A stretch of 24,654 bases of DNA from JABMRP01 sp964444795 (lineage in GTDB: Bacteria; Planctomycetota; Planctomycetia; Pirellulales; Thermoguttaceae), in NCBI GenBank assembly GCA_964444795.1, contig CAYUIQ010000130.1, forward strand, positions 1-24,654, given 5' to 3'. The translations under genes were made by a program, and so were the position numbers. The first letter of the stretch is position 1; every line of letters starts with the position of its first letter. Below, piece after piece: positions 15,816 to 23,281 of this stretch. The notes beneath the pieces were generated by a model. That model searched no databases. It had not been told where the DNA came from and worked only from the letters and a program-made list of their open reading frames with translations.

Positions 15816-17033
15816 CTACTCGGCACCACTCTCCGGTTTCTCTTGTGACTCGGACACGGTCACGGGATTCTTGTCCGTCGCGAATAGCGAATCCATGGTG
15901 AACCGGATGTTCGGCAAGAGCGTCATCGCGCCAATGAACAGACCAAGCGCCCCGACGGTCAGCAGGATGCCTTGATGCGAAGACCAGATCGCGGCCCCCA
16001 GCGTGATCGCCAGGATGGCTGCCGCGGGCAGAACGATGCCGCACACGCCCAGACGGGTTCCCATGATGGTGACGGCCCGAATCGCGATCACCGCCAGCGC
16101 GATGGCCACCGAACTGATCACGGCCGGCCCCAACGAGATGTACTCTTGGGCGAAGTACATCAACGGATAGGTTCCGGCGAAGGTGCCCACGGTCAACAGC
16201 AACATCCACCGATCGAACCGGGTGACCGAATGGGCGTGTACCACGAGCCCGACCAGCAGTCCGAAGGCGATCACGCTCATCGGCCCCAGCCACGTTAACT
16301 CGCCCAACTGGTCGATCGGGGCGAGGCCCAAAACGTCCAGGTGGACCGGCCGGCCGAACAAGAGCCGCTCGTACGCCCACCGGTAAGTCGTGGTGCCGGC
16401 CGTGCGGGAGAGATCCGTCGGTTGGAGCGACAGTTCCAGCAACCGTACGTCGGACCCATTGGCGACCATCGACACGTCAAACTTGTCCAAGATTCCGCCG
16501 GGCGGGACCGCCAGTTCGAAGAGCCCCTTGCCGACGGCCGTGTACTCAACGTCCAACTCGGTCGGCTCGGCGGTCAAGGGGCCGCGCCACACAAGCTTCC
16601 CTTCTCTCATGACGACCGTCTCGCTCGCCTGGTCGCCGGCGGTAACCGACAAGCCGGCCAATGAGATGATCTGCGGCGGCAGGGGCAACTCGATTTCACA
16701 CTGCCCGTCCTTCTCTTCCGGCGCCACGGCGGTGATCTTGCCGGTAAACTGTGCCTCGTAGATCGACTCCGGCCGGGTCGTGCCCACGCTCAGTCGCGGA
16801 GTGAGCACGACTTCGGCGGTAAATGCCTGAACGCGAGCCAACGGCGGTGGAACAGCCTGTTCCTCCGTCACTTCGGTCTCGGCGTATTGGGCCGGGTAGT
16901 CCCCGCCGGATCTGCTGGCCGCCTTTCGCACCGACTGCACCGCCGGCAACAACAACCCAATCATAATCGCCATAATGACGACCACGACCAGCAATTCGAC
17001 CAGCGTAAACGCACGACGACGTGACTTGAACAT
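15816..17033 (-). CDS. Prepilin-type N-terminus fused to a polytopic, CreD-reminiscent membrane domain
   Basis: A 405-residue protein starting MFKSRRRAFTLVELL, a class III/type IV prepilin leader with the processing site before F9, +5 Glu and a hydrophobic helix ending LLLPAVQSVRKAA. In planctomycetes this leader normally precedes a soluble pseudopilin domain. Here it is followed by a beta-rich region (about 60-245, including AQFTGKITAV and VGKGLFELAVPPGGILDKFD) and then five hydrophobic segments between about 255 and 385 (MSVIAFGLLVGLVVHAHS; WMLLLTVGTFAGTYPLMYFA; GPAVISSVAIALAVIAIRAV; GIVLPAAAILAITLGAAI; GILLTVGALGLFIGAMTLL). The order resembles the inner-membrane protein CreD, but I cannot confirm homology. 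GGAGGG 7 nt upstream fixes the ATG at 17033; an upstream start at 17072 lacks this. Function unknown. Confidence 0.8.
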   Translation of the reverse strand: MFKSRRRAFTLVELLVVVVIMAIMIGLLLPAVQSVRKAASRSGGDYPAQYAETEVTEEQAVPPPLARVQAFTAEVVLTPRLSVGTTRPESIYEAQFTGKITAVAPEEKDGQCEIELPLPPQIISLAGLSVTAGDQASETVVMREGKLVWRGPLTAEPTELDVEYTAVGKGLFELAVPPGGILDKFDVSMVANGSDVRLLELSLQPTDLSRTAGTTTYRWAYERLLFGRPVHLDVLGLAPIDQLGELTWLGPMSVIAFGLLVGLVVHAHSVTRFDRWMLLLTVGTFAGTYPLMYFAQEYISLGPAVISSVAIALAVIAIRAVTIMGTRLGVCGIVLPAAAILAITLGAAIWSSHQGILLTVGALGLFIGAMTLLPNIRFTMDSLFATDKNPVTVSESQEKPESGAE

Positions 17034-17139
17034 CGGAAAGCCCTCCAGAAGAAGTAAGGTTGACTTGCCCATTCTGCCGCGGGACCGGCACGGCTGCCAC
17101 TCCCATTGTAGCCGCGGACCAATGAATTGGCGCCCAGAT

Positions 17140-17156
17140 GGTCAATTTCTTTGACC
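17140..17156. promoter_or_regulatory. Short inverted repeat between divergent genes
   Basis: GGTCAA-TTTCT-TTGACC is a perfect 6-bp inverted repeat in the 242-bp divergent gap. It lies about 40 bp upstream of the plus-strand promoter and could be an operator, though one short dyad in such a gap may be chance. A TACAAT on the minus strand at 17105-17110 may serve the prepilin-like gene. Confidence 0.3.
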
Positions 17157-17196
17157 GCCAAGGGGGAGGGAAGGCCGGTCAGAAGGCACCCGTATG

Positions 17197-17225
17197 TCGA
17201 CAGACACCGCCAGCGATGGTATTCT
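17197..17225 (+). promoter_or_regulatory. Candidate promoter of the GH123/DUF4091-type gene
   Basis: TCGACA (17197-17202, 5/6), 17-nt spacer, TATTCT (17220-17225, 4/6) with a TGG extension of the -10. The predicted leader is about 44 nt before the GTG at 17276. Confidence 0.5.
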
Positions 17226-17275
17226 ACCGGCGGATGAGACGAGCCGATTGTGAAGCACGTAAAGGAGACTCTCGC

Positions 17276-20200
17276 GTGAAGAAGAACCGTATCTCGGCGA
17301 TCGTGGCCGTCTGGCCGATGGTTGTCGTTGGTGTCATGCACGGTGCCGCACCCGGTGCCGAGTGGCACGATTCGTTGTACTCCTCCGGCGGCGATCACTG
17401 GCGGGTACGCATTGCCGTGGTGGTACACAACGATACGAACGAAGCCGTCGAGGGACAGCCGGTGGCCGTGCCACTCGGGACGGGCCAAGGGCAAGCCGAT
17501 TTGTCGGGCACCTGGGTGCGCGAGGTTCGTGTGTGCGATGAGAAGGGCACCGAAATGCTCTTCGGCCTCCAGCGGCGCGGCGGAGAGGCGATCACTGACG
17601 GTCTGGTTCCCGACGGCGGCACGCTGTACATTCCCGTCGAGTGTCCCGCGGGTGGATCGGCCGTGTACTACGTCTATTTCGGCAACCCTTCGGCCGGCCG
17701 CGTGGCCGAGTTTCTGCCCGGGCGGCACGGGCTGGTCAACGGCGACGTGGAAGAGGGCAGCGGTGCGACGCCGACGGAGTGGAAACACGATGCGGGCGAC
17801 CCGAGCCATCGGGCAAGTTGGAGCCAGGAAGAACCCCAGTCGGGCAAGCGGTGCCTGAAGACGGTCGTGGCCGCCGGTGCCGAGCCGACGTGGATTTCCA
17901 CCCGCCAACACGGCATCCGCCTGATCGGCGGCGCCCGCTATGTGATGACGGCCTGGGTTTGCGGCGAGAACGTCAAGGGCGACGCCGGTTGGTATATTCA
18001 CCTGGGCAACCGGACCAGGCCGATCATGGCCTCGCCCATGCTCACCGCCGGCGGGGGAACTTACGGCTGGAAGCAGGTCATGGCCGAGTTCACCGCACCG
18101 GCCGGCGCCGATCGGGCCGACTTGGGAACCGTGCTCCGCGGCACGGGAACGGCCCGATTCGACAACGTGACGCTCCGATGCCTCGACGCCGACCCGCTCC
18201 GCGCCGTCGCCGGCAAGCCGCAACGGCTTGGCGCTCGGGAAATCGGCGAGTCTGGCCGCTGGCATGAAGAACCCGGCTCGACCGCCACCTGGGATCATCG
18301 CGCGGTCGTGCGGCTGATGAACTTCGCCGGGCGTGACACCGGACCCGCGACGGCGAATCTCGATCTGGCCATGCTCGATGCGCGGCTGGGTGGCCAACTC
18401 GATCACGATTCGATCCGCGTGGTCGACCGAGGCCAGATCGTGCCGCATCAGGTGTTTGGTGATCGGCTGCTCTGGAAGACCGACGCACCGGGGCAAAGCG
18501 TGTCGACCGTGACGGTCTATTTCGCTCGTTCATCCGACAATCCCAAGAGGGGTGCCATGGGCGCCTTGCCCGCCCTTGCCCAAGATGGCAACCTGCTAAC
18601 CAACCCGGGCTTCGAGCAGGGCGACGAGCAAGCCGACACCATGCCGGCCGGCTGGACATGCAATGTGGGCCAACGGGCTGAAGGCGGTCCGAAGGCCGGG
18701 TTCGACTCACCGCGTGAGCCCGGGCTGGGCAAGTTGTGCGCGCGGCTCGATATTCCAGAGGACACGCCCGAGGGTTGGCGAGGATGGGTTCAGAACGTGC
18801 CGGTCACGCCGGGAAAAGCCTATCTTGCGGCCGCTTGGGTAAAATGCAAAGACAGCGGCGGTGGGCTGCGGATCCATGCCCATTTCCACGATGTTGACGG
18901 CAAGCTCTGCTCGACCGGTGCGATGCAAAACGCCGGCGGGCCGCTGAGCGGAACAACCGATTGGACCCTGCTCTCGGGTTTGTTGCATGCGCCGGCCGAC
19001 GCGGCGAACATGAGCATCCATCTGACCACCAACACCAGCGGCACCGTTTGGCACGACGGTGTTTTGCTCGTCGAAACGACGCCCGCTCGCTTCGCCCGAT
19101 TCGAAGGCCGGCCGATGGCGGATGGCGAGGGCCTCAAGGCATGGCCGGTCGATTCGATCGTCAAGGTGTTTCCCGACGATCCCGTGCCGCGCGACGTGCG
19201 CCCGGCCGAAATCGCCCTGGCTCGGAACGAAAAGGAAGTCCTGCAACTGGCCGTCCGCGCGAGGTATCCGGCGTCACGGATGCACGTCGAAGTCGAATCG
19301 CTGGTGAGTCTCCGCGGAGCGACATTGGAAGACGTGGAGGTCAACGTCGTGGGATACGTGCCGATCGATCATCCGACGAGTTACTATCGTTCGGAGTCGC
19401 CCACCTGGCATCGCAAGTTTCCGCGACGCGGAGCCGGTTGCGACGGCTGGCCCGGCTTGTGGCCCGATCCGCTGATACCCGGGCGCTCGTTCCACTTGAA
19501 GCCCAACGCGACCCAGGCCGTTTGGATCACCGTGGGTACAACCGCCGAGACGCCCTCGGGCCGTTATCGCGGGGCCGTGAAGCTGTGGAGGGGTGATACC
19601 GTCGCCGTTCGGATCCCGTTTGAGGTTGAGGTCTGGGACTTCACGCTGCCCGTGCAAAGCCATCTGGCGGCGATCTACGACGTGCGACTGGGACCGGGCG
19701 GGGCGCTTTGGGGGAAGCCGCTGGAAGAGATGTACCCCGAGATCGTGGAGTTCATGGCCGAGCGGCGGCTTTGTCCCGACACGGTGCGGCCGTTTCCGCG
19801 GTTCTCTTACGCCGACGGCAAGGTAACGGCCGATTTCACCGAATACGACAAGGCGGCCGAGATCTACTTCGACCGGCTCAAACTGCCCGTGGCCTACACG
19901 CCCTGGACGTTCTATCTGTTCGGCTGGGGTCATCCTCCCAAGACGTGTTTCGGTCAACGGCCGTACGAGGGCGATCCGCCATTTGCCGACGCCGATCGGG
20001 GCGAACTGCGGCCGGAATTCAAACGGGCGTATCAGGCCATGCTGCGTGTGTATTGGAACCATCTCAAGGAGAAGGGGTGGGATAAGAAAGTCGTGCTCTA
20101 CATTTCCGACGAACCGTTCGACCAGCACCCGCATATCCGCCGGCAGATGAAGGCCCTGTGCGAAATGATCCACGAGGTCGACCCGGCGATCCCCATCTAC

Positions 20201-20845
20201 AGCAGCACATGGAAACACGTCCCTGATTGGGACGGCTCGCTCGACGTCTGGGGGATCGGCCATTACGGTCGCGTGCCGGTCGAGCAGATGGCCCGGCTGC
20301 GCGCCGCCGGCGACCGGCTCTGGTTCACGACCGACGGCCAGATGTGTACCGACACGCCCTATTGCGCGGTCGAGCGGTTGCTGCCGCATTACTGTTTCAA
20401 GTACGACGTCAGTGCGTACGAGTTCTGGGGTGTCGGCTGGCTGACCCACGATCCCTACCGCTTCGGCTGGCACGCCTACATCCATCAGACCAGCGAGCCG
20501 GGCAACTCGTTTTGGGTCCGCTACCCCAACGGCGACGGATTTCTTATCTACCCGGGAGCGCCGATCGGCTACGAAGGCCTGGTCAGTTCGATCCGTCTGG
20601 AAAACGCCCGGGAAGGTGTCGAGGATTACGAATACCTGTACCTGCTTCGCAGTTTGATCGAGCGCGCCGAAGCGGCCGGCCTCGACGCGACTTCGGCCCG
20701 CGCGGCGATGCAGTGGGCGAGCGGTCTGGTAACGACCCCCAACGCCGGCGGCCGCTACTCCAGCAAGATACTGCCCGAGCCGCGGGCCGTGTTTGAAGCC
20801 CGCCGTCGACTGGCTGAAGAGATCGAGGCACTGGATAGTCGGTAG
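17276..20845 (+). CDS. Exported multi-domain GH123-like / DUF4091 glycoside hydrolase
   Basis: A 1189-residue exported protein. Seen: signal peptide with cleavage near PGA (residue 28); a DUF2341-like beta module at about 42-125 (RIAVVVHNDTNEAVEGQPVA); a CBM4/9-like jelly roll at about 155-300 (NGDVEEGSGATPTEW); a second DUF2341-like module at about 335-420 (WDHRAVVRLMNFAGRDTG); a second CBM-like module at about 438-596 (NLLTNPGFEQGDEQADTMPA); a beta domain; and a C-terminal barrel from about 795 with YISDEPFDQH (D945-E946) and the DUF4091-type end SIRLENAREGVEDYEYLYLL. GH123 enzymes are exo-beta-N-acetylgalactosaminidases using an adjacent Asp-Glu pair for substrate-assisted catalysis, so a GalNAc-type substrate is inferred. 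The start is GTG with AAAGGAG 8 nt before it; upstream in-frame codons are noncoding leader. Confidence 0.88.
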   Translation: MKKNRISAIVAVWPMVVVGVMHGAAPGAEWHDSLYSSGGDHWRVRIAVVVHNDTNEAVEGQPVAVPLGTGQGQADLSGTWVREVRVCDEKGTEMLFGLQRRGGEAITDGLVPDGGTLYIPVECPAGGSAVYYVYFGNPSAGRVAEFLPGRHGLVNGDVEEGSGATPTEWKHDAGDPSHRASWSQEEPQSGKRCLKTVVAAGAEPTWISTRQHGIRLIGGARYVMTAWVCGENVKGDAGWYIHLGNRTRPIMASPMLTAGGGTYGWKQVMAEFTAPAGADRADLGTVLRGTGTARFDNVTLRCLDADPLRAVAGKPQRLGAREIGESGRWHEEPGSTATWDHRAVVRLMNFAGRDTGPATANLDLAMLDARLGGQLDHDSIRVVDRGQIVPHQVFGDRLLWKTDAPGQSVSTVTVYFARSSDNPKRGAMGALPALAQDGNLLTNPGFEQGDEQADTMPAGWTCNVGQRAEGGPKAGFDSPREPGLGKLCARLDIPEDTPEGWRGWVQNVPVTPGKAYLAAAWVKCKDSGGGLRIHAHFHDVDGKLCSTGAMQNAGGPLSGTTDWTLLSGLLHAPADAANMSIHLTTNTSGTVWHDGVLLVETTPARFARFEGRPMADGEGLKAWPVDSIVKVFPDDPVPRDVRPAEIALARNEKEVLQLAVRARYPASRMHVEVESLVSLRGATLEDVEVNVVGYVPIDHPTSYYRSESPTWHRKFPRRGAGCDGWPGLWPDPLIPGRSFHLKPNATQAVWITVGTTAETPSGRYRGAVKLWRGDTVAVRIPFEVEVWDFTLPVQSHLAAIYDVRLGPGGALWGKPLEEMYPEIVEFMAERRLCPDTVRPFPRFSYADGKVTADFTEYDKAAEIYFDRLKLPVAYTPWTFYLFGWGHPPKTCFGQRPYEGDPPFADADRGELRPEFKRAYQAMLRVYWNHLKEKGWDKKVVLYISDEPFDQHPHIRRQMKALCEMIHEVDPAIPIYSSTWKHVPDWDGSLDVWGIGHYGRVPVEQMARLRAAGDRLWFTTDGQMCTDTPYCAVERLLPHYCFKYDVSAYEFWGVGWLTHDPYRFGWHAYIHQTSEPGNSFWVRYPNGDGFLIYPGAPIGYEGLVSSIRLENAREGVEDYEYLYLLRSLIERAEAAGLDATSARAAMQWASGLVTTPNAGGRYSSKILPEPRAVFEARRRLAEEIEALDSR

Positions 20846-20856
20846 CCGTCGGGTGC

Positions 20857-20875
20857 CACTGGCATTTTGCCAGTG
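20857..20875 (+). terminator. Hairpin 11 nt after the GH123-like gene
   Basis: CACTGGC, loop ATTTT, GCCAGTG: a perfect 7-bp stem directly downstream of the stop codon. No U tract follows, so it may be a repeat-type hairpin rather than a classical terminator. The surrounding GTGCCACTGGC...GCCAGTGCG wording is familiar to me from planctomycete intergenic repeats. Confidence 0.45.
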
Positions 20876-20890
20876 CGTCTTCCGCTCGAA

Positions 20891-21111
20891 GCTTGCATCT
20901 TACACAATCAGAACACGCCGCAACGCCAATCTCGCTTCGAGAAGGTCAACTCGCGCGACGTTTCTCGCTTGCACTTTGCACAACCAGAACAAGCCGTAAC
21001 GGCTATTGATTCCGCAGCCGGGCACTCGGCATCCGGAGACCAGCCACATTGGGCATCGTGGATGATCACCTCGCTTCAAGGCGATCAACTCGCACGGTGT
21101 TTCTCGGTTGC
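20891..21111. repeat. Diverged direct repeats filling the 419-bp gap
   Basis: Two units recur: unit a, 35 nt (20891-20925 and 20967-21001, 29/35 identical, GCTTGCA...CAGAACA...GCCG.AACG), and unit b, 42 nt (20931-20972 and 21070-21111, 34/42 identical, CTCGCTTC...TCAACTCGC...GTTTCTCG). The order is a-b-a-b with 68 nt inserted between the last two. No ORF with coding character, tRNA or other RNA gene is recognisable in 20846-21264. Confidence 0.7.
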
Positions 21112-21189
21112 TCTGGAGAGCAAGCAACGGCCAAGAAAGCACTGGCGGGACGCCTGATGCTAGCCACGGGACACTTTCACCTCCTTCTG

Positions 21190-21218
21190 TTGGCACGGCG
21201 CTGGCGGTCGCCTATATT
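21190..21218 (+). promoter_or_regulatory. Candidate promoter of the exported alpha/beta hydrolase gene
   Basis: TTGGCA (21190-21195, 5/6), 17-nt spacer, TATATT (21213-21218, 5/6). Transcription would begin near 21225, giving a 40-nt leader with AGGA before the ATG at 21265. One of the best promoter matches in the window. Confidence 0.6.
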
Positions 21219-21264
21219 GAAGCGACGCTGTTCGATAGCACCCCCAAGAGAAACAGGAATTGCC

Positions 21265-22413
21265 ATGCGTACCCTTACCTCTTGTCTCGTGCTTACTTTC
21301 CTGCTCGTCGCCACGGCGACGGTAGCCCAACAGCCCAAGCTCCGCCGAGGCAACGCACAAACGCCCGCGGAAGCGAAGAAGGAACTCGAACAATTCAAGC
21401 AGTCGTACGATGATCTGGCCGGCTGGCAGAAGCGAAAGGAGACCATCCGCCGGGGTATACTGGAAGGCGCCCGACTGACCGTTCTGCCGGAAAAGACGCC
21501 GCTGGAGCCGATGTTTGTCAAGGAGCGAGCCTACGACGGCTACACGGTCGCCAACGTGGCCTTTCAGAGTTCGCCCGGCTTCTACGTGACCGGTACGCTC
21601 TATCGGCCCAGCGACGCGAAAGGTTCGCTGGCGGGCATTCTCTGTCCGCATGGCCACGGCGGGCGGTTCAATGAGGCCCGGCAAACGCGATGTGCGGTGC
21701 TCGCCCGAATGGGTGCGGTCGTGTTGCTGTACGACATGGTCGGCTACGGCGATTGGAAAGAGGCCGGCTGGTCGCATGGCGGTACGCCCGAGGTGCTGCG
21801 GCTGCAAACGTGGAACAGCATTCGGGCGTTGGACTTCCTGCTCACACAGCCGGGCGTCGATCCCAAGCGGATCGGCATGACCGGTTGCAGCGGCGGCGGG
21901 ACGCAGACGTTTGTCCTCACGGCGATCGACGACCGCGTGGCCGTTGCGGTGCCCGTGTGTCAGGTATCGGCCCATTTCTTCGGCGGATGCGTTTGCGAGA
22001 GTTCCATGCCGATCCATTGGGGTCCCAACCACAAGACCAACAACGCCGAGATCGCCGCACTGGCCGCGCCGCGTCCGCAGATGCTGGTCTCCAACGGCAA
22101 GGACTGGACGCAAAACACGCCCGAGGTCGAGTTTCCCTACGTCCGCCACGTATACGGTCTACACGGCGCGACCGACAAAGTGGCCAACGCGCATTTCCCC
22201 GCCGAGGGACACGACTACGGCGACTCGAAGCGCATGGCCGTCTATCCCTTTCTAGCCGAGCATCTGAAGCTGGACATTTCTCGGGTGCAGAACGCCGACG
22301 GCAAGATCGACGAATCGTTCGTCGTGGCCGAGGAGTACCAGCAGATGCTCGTTTTCGGGCCCGACAACCCGCGGCCCGCCGATGCCGTGAAGCCCAATAC
22401 ACGGCTGCCGTAG
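21265..22413 (+). CDS. Exported alpha/beta hydrolase, acetyl-xylan-esterase / abhydrolase_7-like
   Basis: A 382-residue exported hydrolase. Seen: signal peptide (MRTLTSCLVLTFLLVATATV, cleavage near AQQ); GILCPHGHGGRFNEARQTRC, the oxyanion-hole and early-strand region; the nucleophile elbow MTGCSGGGTQTFVLTA with Ser209; SNGKDWTQNTP with Asp280; and FPAEGHDYG with His316, together a plausible Ser-Asp-His triad. This pattern fits the dienelactone-hydrolase/acetyl-xylan-esterase group of exported planctomycete and Bacteroidota hydrolases that de-acylate polysaccharides. The natural ester is not determinable from sequence. The ATG at 21265 directly starts the signal peptide and has ACAGGA 7 nt before it. 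It follows the GH123-like gene but has its own promoter, so joint function in glycan breakdown is an inference from proximity. Confidence 0.88.
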   Translation: MRTLTSCLVLTFLLVATATVAQQPKLRRGNAQTPAEAKKELEQFKQSYDDLAGWQKRKETIRRGILEGARLTVLPEKTPLEPMFVKERAYDGYTVANVAFQSSPGFYVTGTLYRPSDAKGSLAGILCPHGHGGRFNEARQTRCAVLARMGAVVLLYDMVGYGDWKEAGWSHGGTPEVLRLQTWNSIRALDFLLTQPGVDPKRIGMTGCSGGGTQTFVLTAIDDRVAVAVPVCQVSAHFFGGCVCESSMPIHWGPNHKTNNAEIAALAAPRPQMLVSNGKDWTQNTPEVEFPYVRHVYGLHGATDKVANAHFPAEGHDYGDSKRMAVYPFLAEHLKLDISRVQNADGKIDESFVVAEEYQQMLVFGPDNPRPADAVKPNTRLP

Positions 22414-22482
22414 GCGGTGGGTTTCCTGTCGGGCAAACTTTGGCCCGGTCCTTAGCGAGCCGCCCACCCCCAGTCTCGCCCG

Positions 22483-22530
22483 CCGCCTTCGGCGGAAAAG
22501 CCCGGTAAATCGGGCTGGTGGTCAACCAGC
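22483..22530. terminator. Hairpin cluster between convergent genes
   Basis: Three adjacent stems lie in the 146-bp convergent gap: CCGCC-TTC-GGCGG (22483-22495), AGCCCG-GTAAAT-CGGGCT (22499-22516) and GCTGGT-GGTCA-ACCAGC (22514-22530). The first is followed by AAAAG on the plus strand. They could terminate transcription from both sides. Confidence 0.4.
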
Positions 22531-22559
22531 GCCAACCGCCAGATGTCCCGAAGAACCTC

Positions 22560-23159
22560 TCACTTCAATGCGGCAGACGGCTCCGGCCAGGAGGACTTCA
22601 ATTCATGCACCTTCAATAAAACAACCCGAACATCGCCGCCGACGGTGTAAACCTCAAGCGACCGGTTCTCCGCATCCGCCAGAAAACACGACGACATCGA
22701 CAGCTTGCCGTCGTTGCCGAACGTTTCCAGCGAAGTACGGTCGACCAGCACGAGCGTCTTCTCATCGGTAGTGCCAAACCCGGCCGTATCGGCCGCGTCG
22801 ACGACCCCCGGGCCGGAGAAGATCGCCCCGAGCTTGTCCGGCAGGATGGCGATGGGCATCTCCCGCCAATGCACCAGATCGGGGCTGACCGCATGGGGCC
22901 ATCGCGAAGGCGGCTTGCTCGTGTTTCCCAGATCGCCCGGGATCACGTTGCCAAACGGATTGTGATCGTTGAAGAGGTGGTACTCGCCCGCATGATACAC
23001 GAGCCCGCACGGATCGTTGATCCATCCCTTCTTGACCGTATAGTGAAACTGCGGCCGGTAGCGTTCCCGATAGAGTTCTCCCGCGTTCAGCGACGGCGCG
23101 ACGCACGCCCAACTCAAGCACAAGAGAAGACCTCGACACTGCATGATCATGTTCTCCAT
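22560..23159 (-). CDS. GH32-like protein with the catalytic propeller mostly deleted (probable remnant)
   Basis: A 199-residue exported protein with the two ends of a GH32 fructan hydrolase and no middle. The N-terminal part reads YTVKKGWINDPCGLVYHAGE, then SPDLVHWREMPIAILPDK and IFSGPGVVDAADTAGFGT, i.e. propeller blade I and the start of blade II. Near nt 22775 it jumps to KTLVLVDRTSLETFGNDGKL and ends VVLLKVHELKSSWP, the C-terminal beta-sandwich. GH32 enzymes are usually about 480 residues or more, so roughly 280-300 residues, including the RDP and acid/base Glu motifs, are missing. The nucleophile motif NDPNG reads NDPCG. The reading frame is intact, so the deletion was in frame. Likely inactive as a hydrolase. 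Starts at 23159, 23150 and 23144 are all possible; GGAG precedes the last by 9 nt. Confidence 0.75.
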   Translation of the reverse strand: MENMIMQCRGLLLCLSWACVAPSLNAGELYRERYRPQFHYTVKKGWINDPCGLVYHAGEYHLFNDHNPFGNVIPGDLGNTSKPPSRWPHAVSPDLVHWREMPIAILPDKLGAIFSGPGVVDAADTAGFGTTDEKTLVLVDRTSLETFGNDGKLSMSSCFLADAENRSLEVYTVGGDVRVVLLKVHELKSSWPEPSAALK

Positions 23160-23225
23160 CGTTAGCACTTGCCCGACTGACGTGAGGTGGAACGGGGGCG
23201 TTATTGCATGCGCATCCGCAGGACC

Positions 23226-23254
23226 ATACTACTTCCGACACGCGGGGTTCTCAA
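23226..23254 (-). promoter_or_regulatory. Candidate promoter of the GH32 remnant
   Basis: Minus strand: TTGAGA (23249-23254, 5/6), 17-nt spacer, TAGTAT (23226-23231, 4/6). It lies in the 122-bp gap after the ImmA-like gene. Confidence 0.4.
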
Positions 23255-23281
23255 GCCTTGCCGCGTGGATCGTCGTATGCG

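Noticed and set aside
14742..15848. A 368-codon plus-strand frame spanning blaI and the adjacent gap
   Set aside because: It is antisense to the BlaI and BlaR genes and crosses the promoter; no domain is visible.
16961..18496. A 511-codon minus-strand frame across the divergent gap
   Set aside because: It covers the promoter, the start of the GH123-like gene and the prepilin leader in the wrong frame; it has no signal peptide or domain.
20846..21264. A protein-coding N-terminal extension of the alpha/beta hydrolase from 21049
   Set aside because: The signal peptide starts at 21265, a good promoter lies at 21190-21218 and the extra residues have no coding character.
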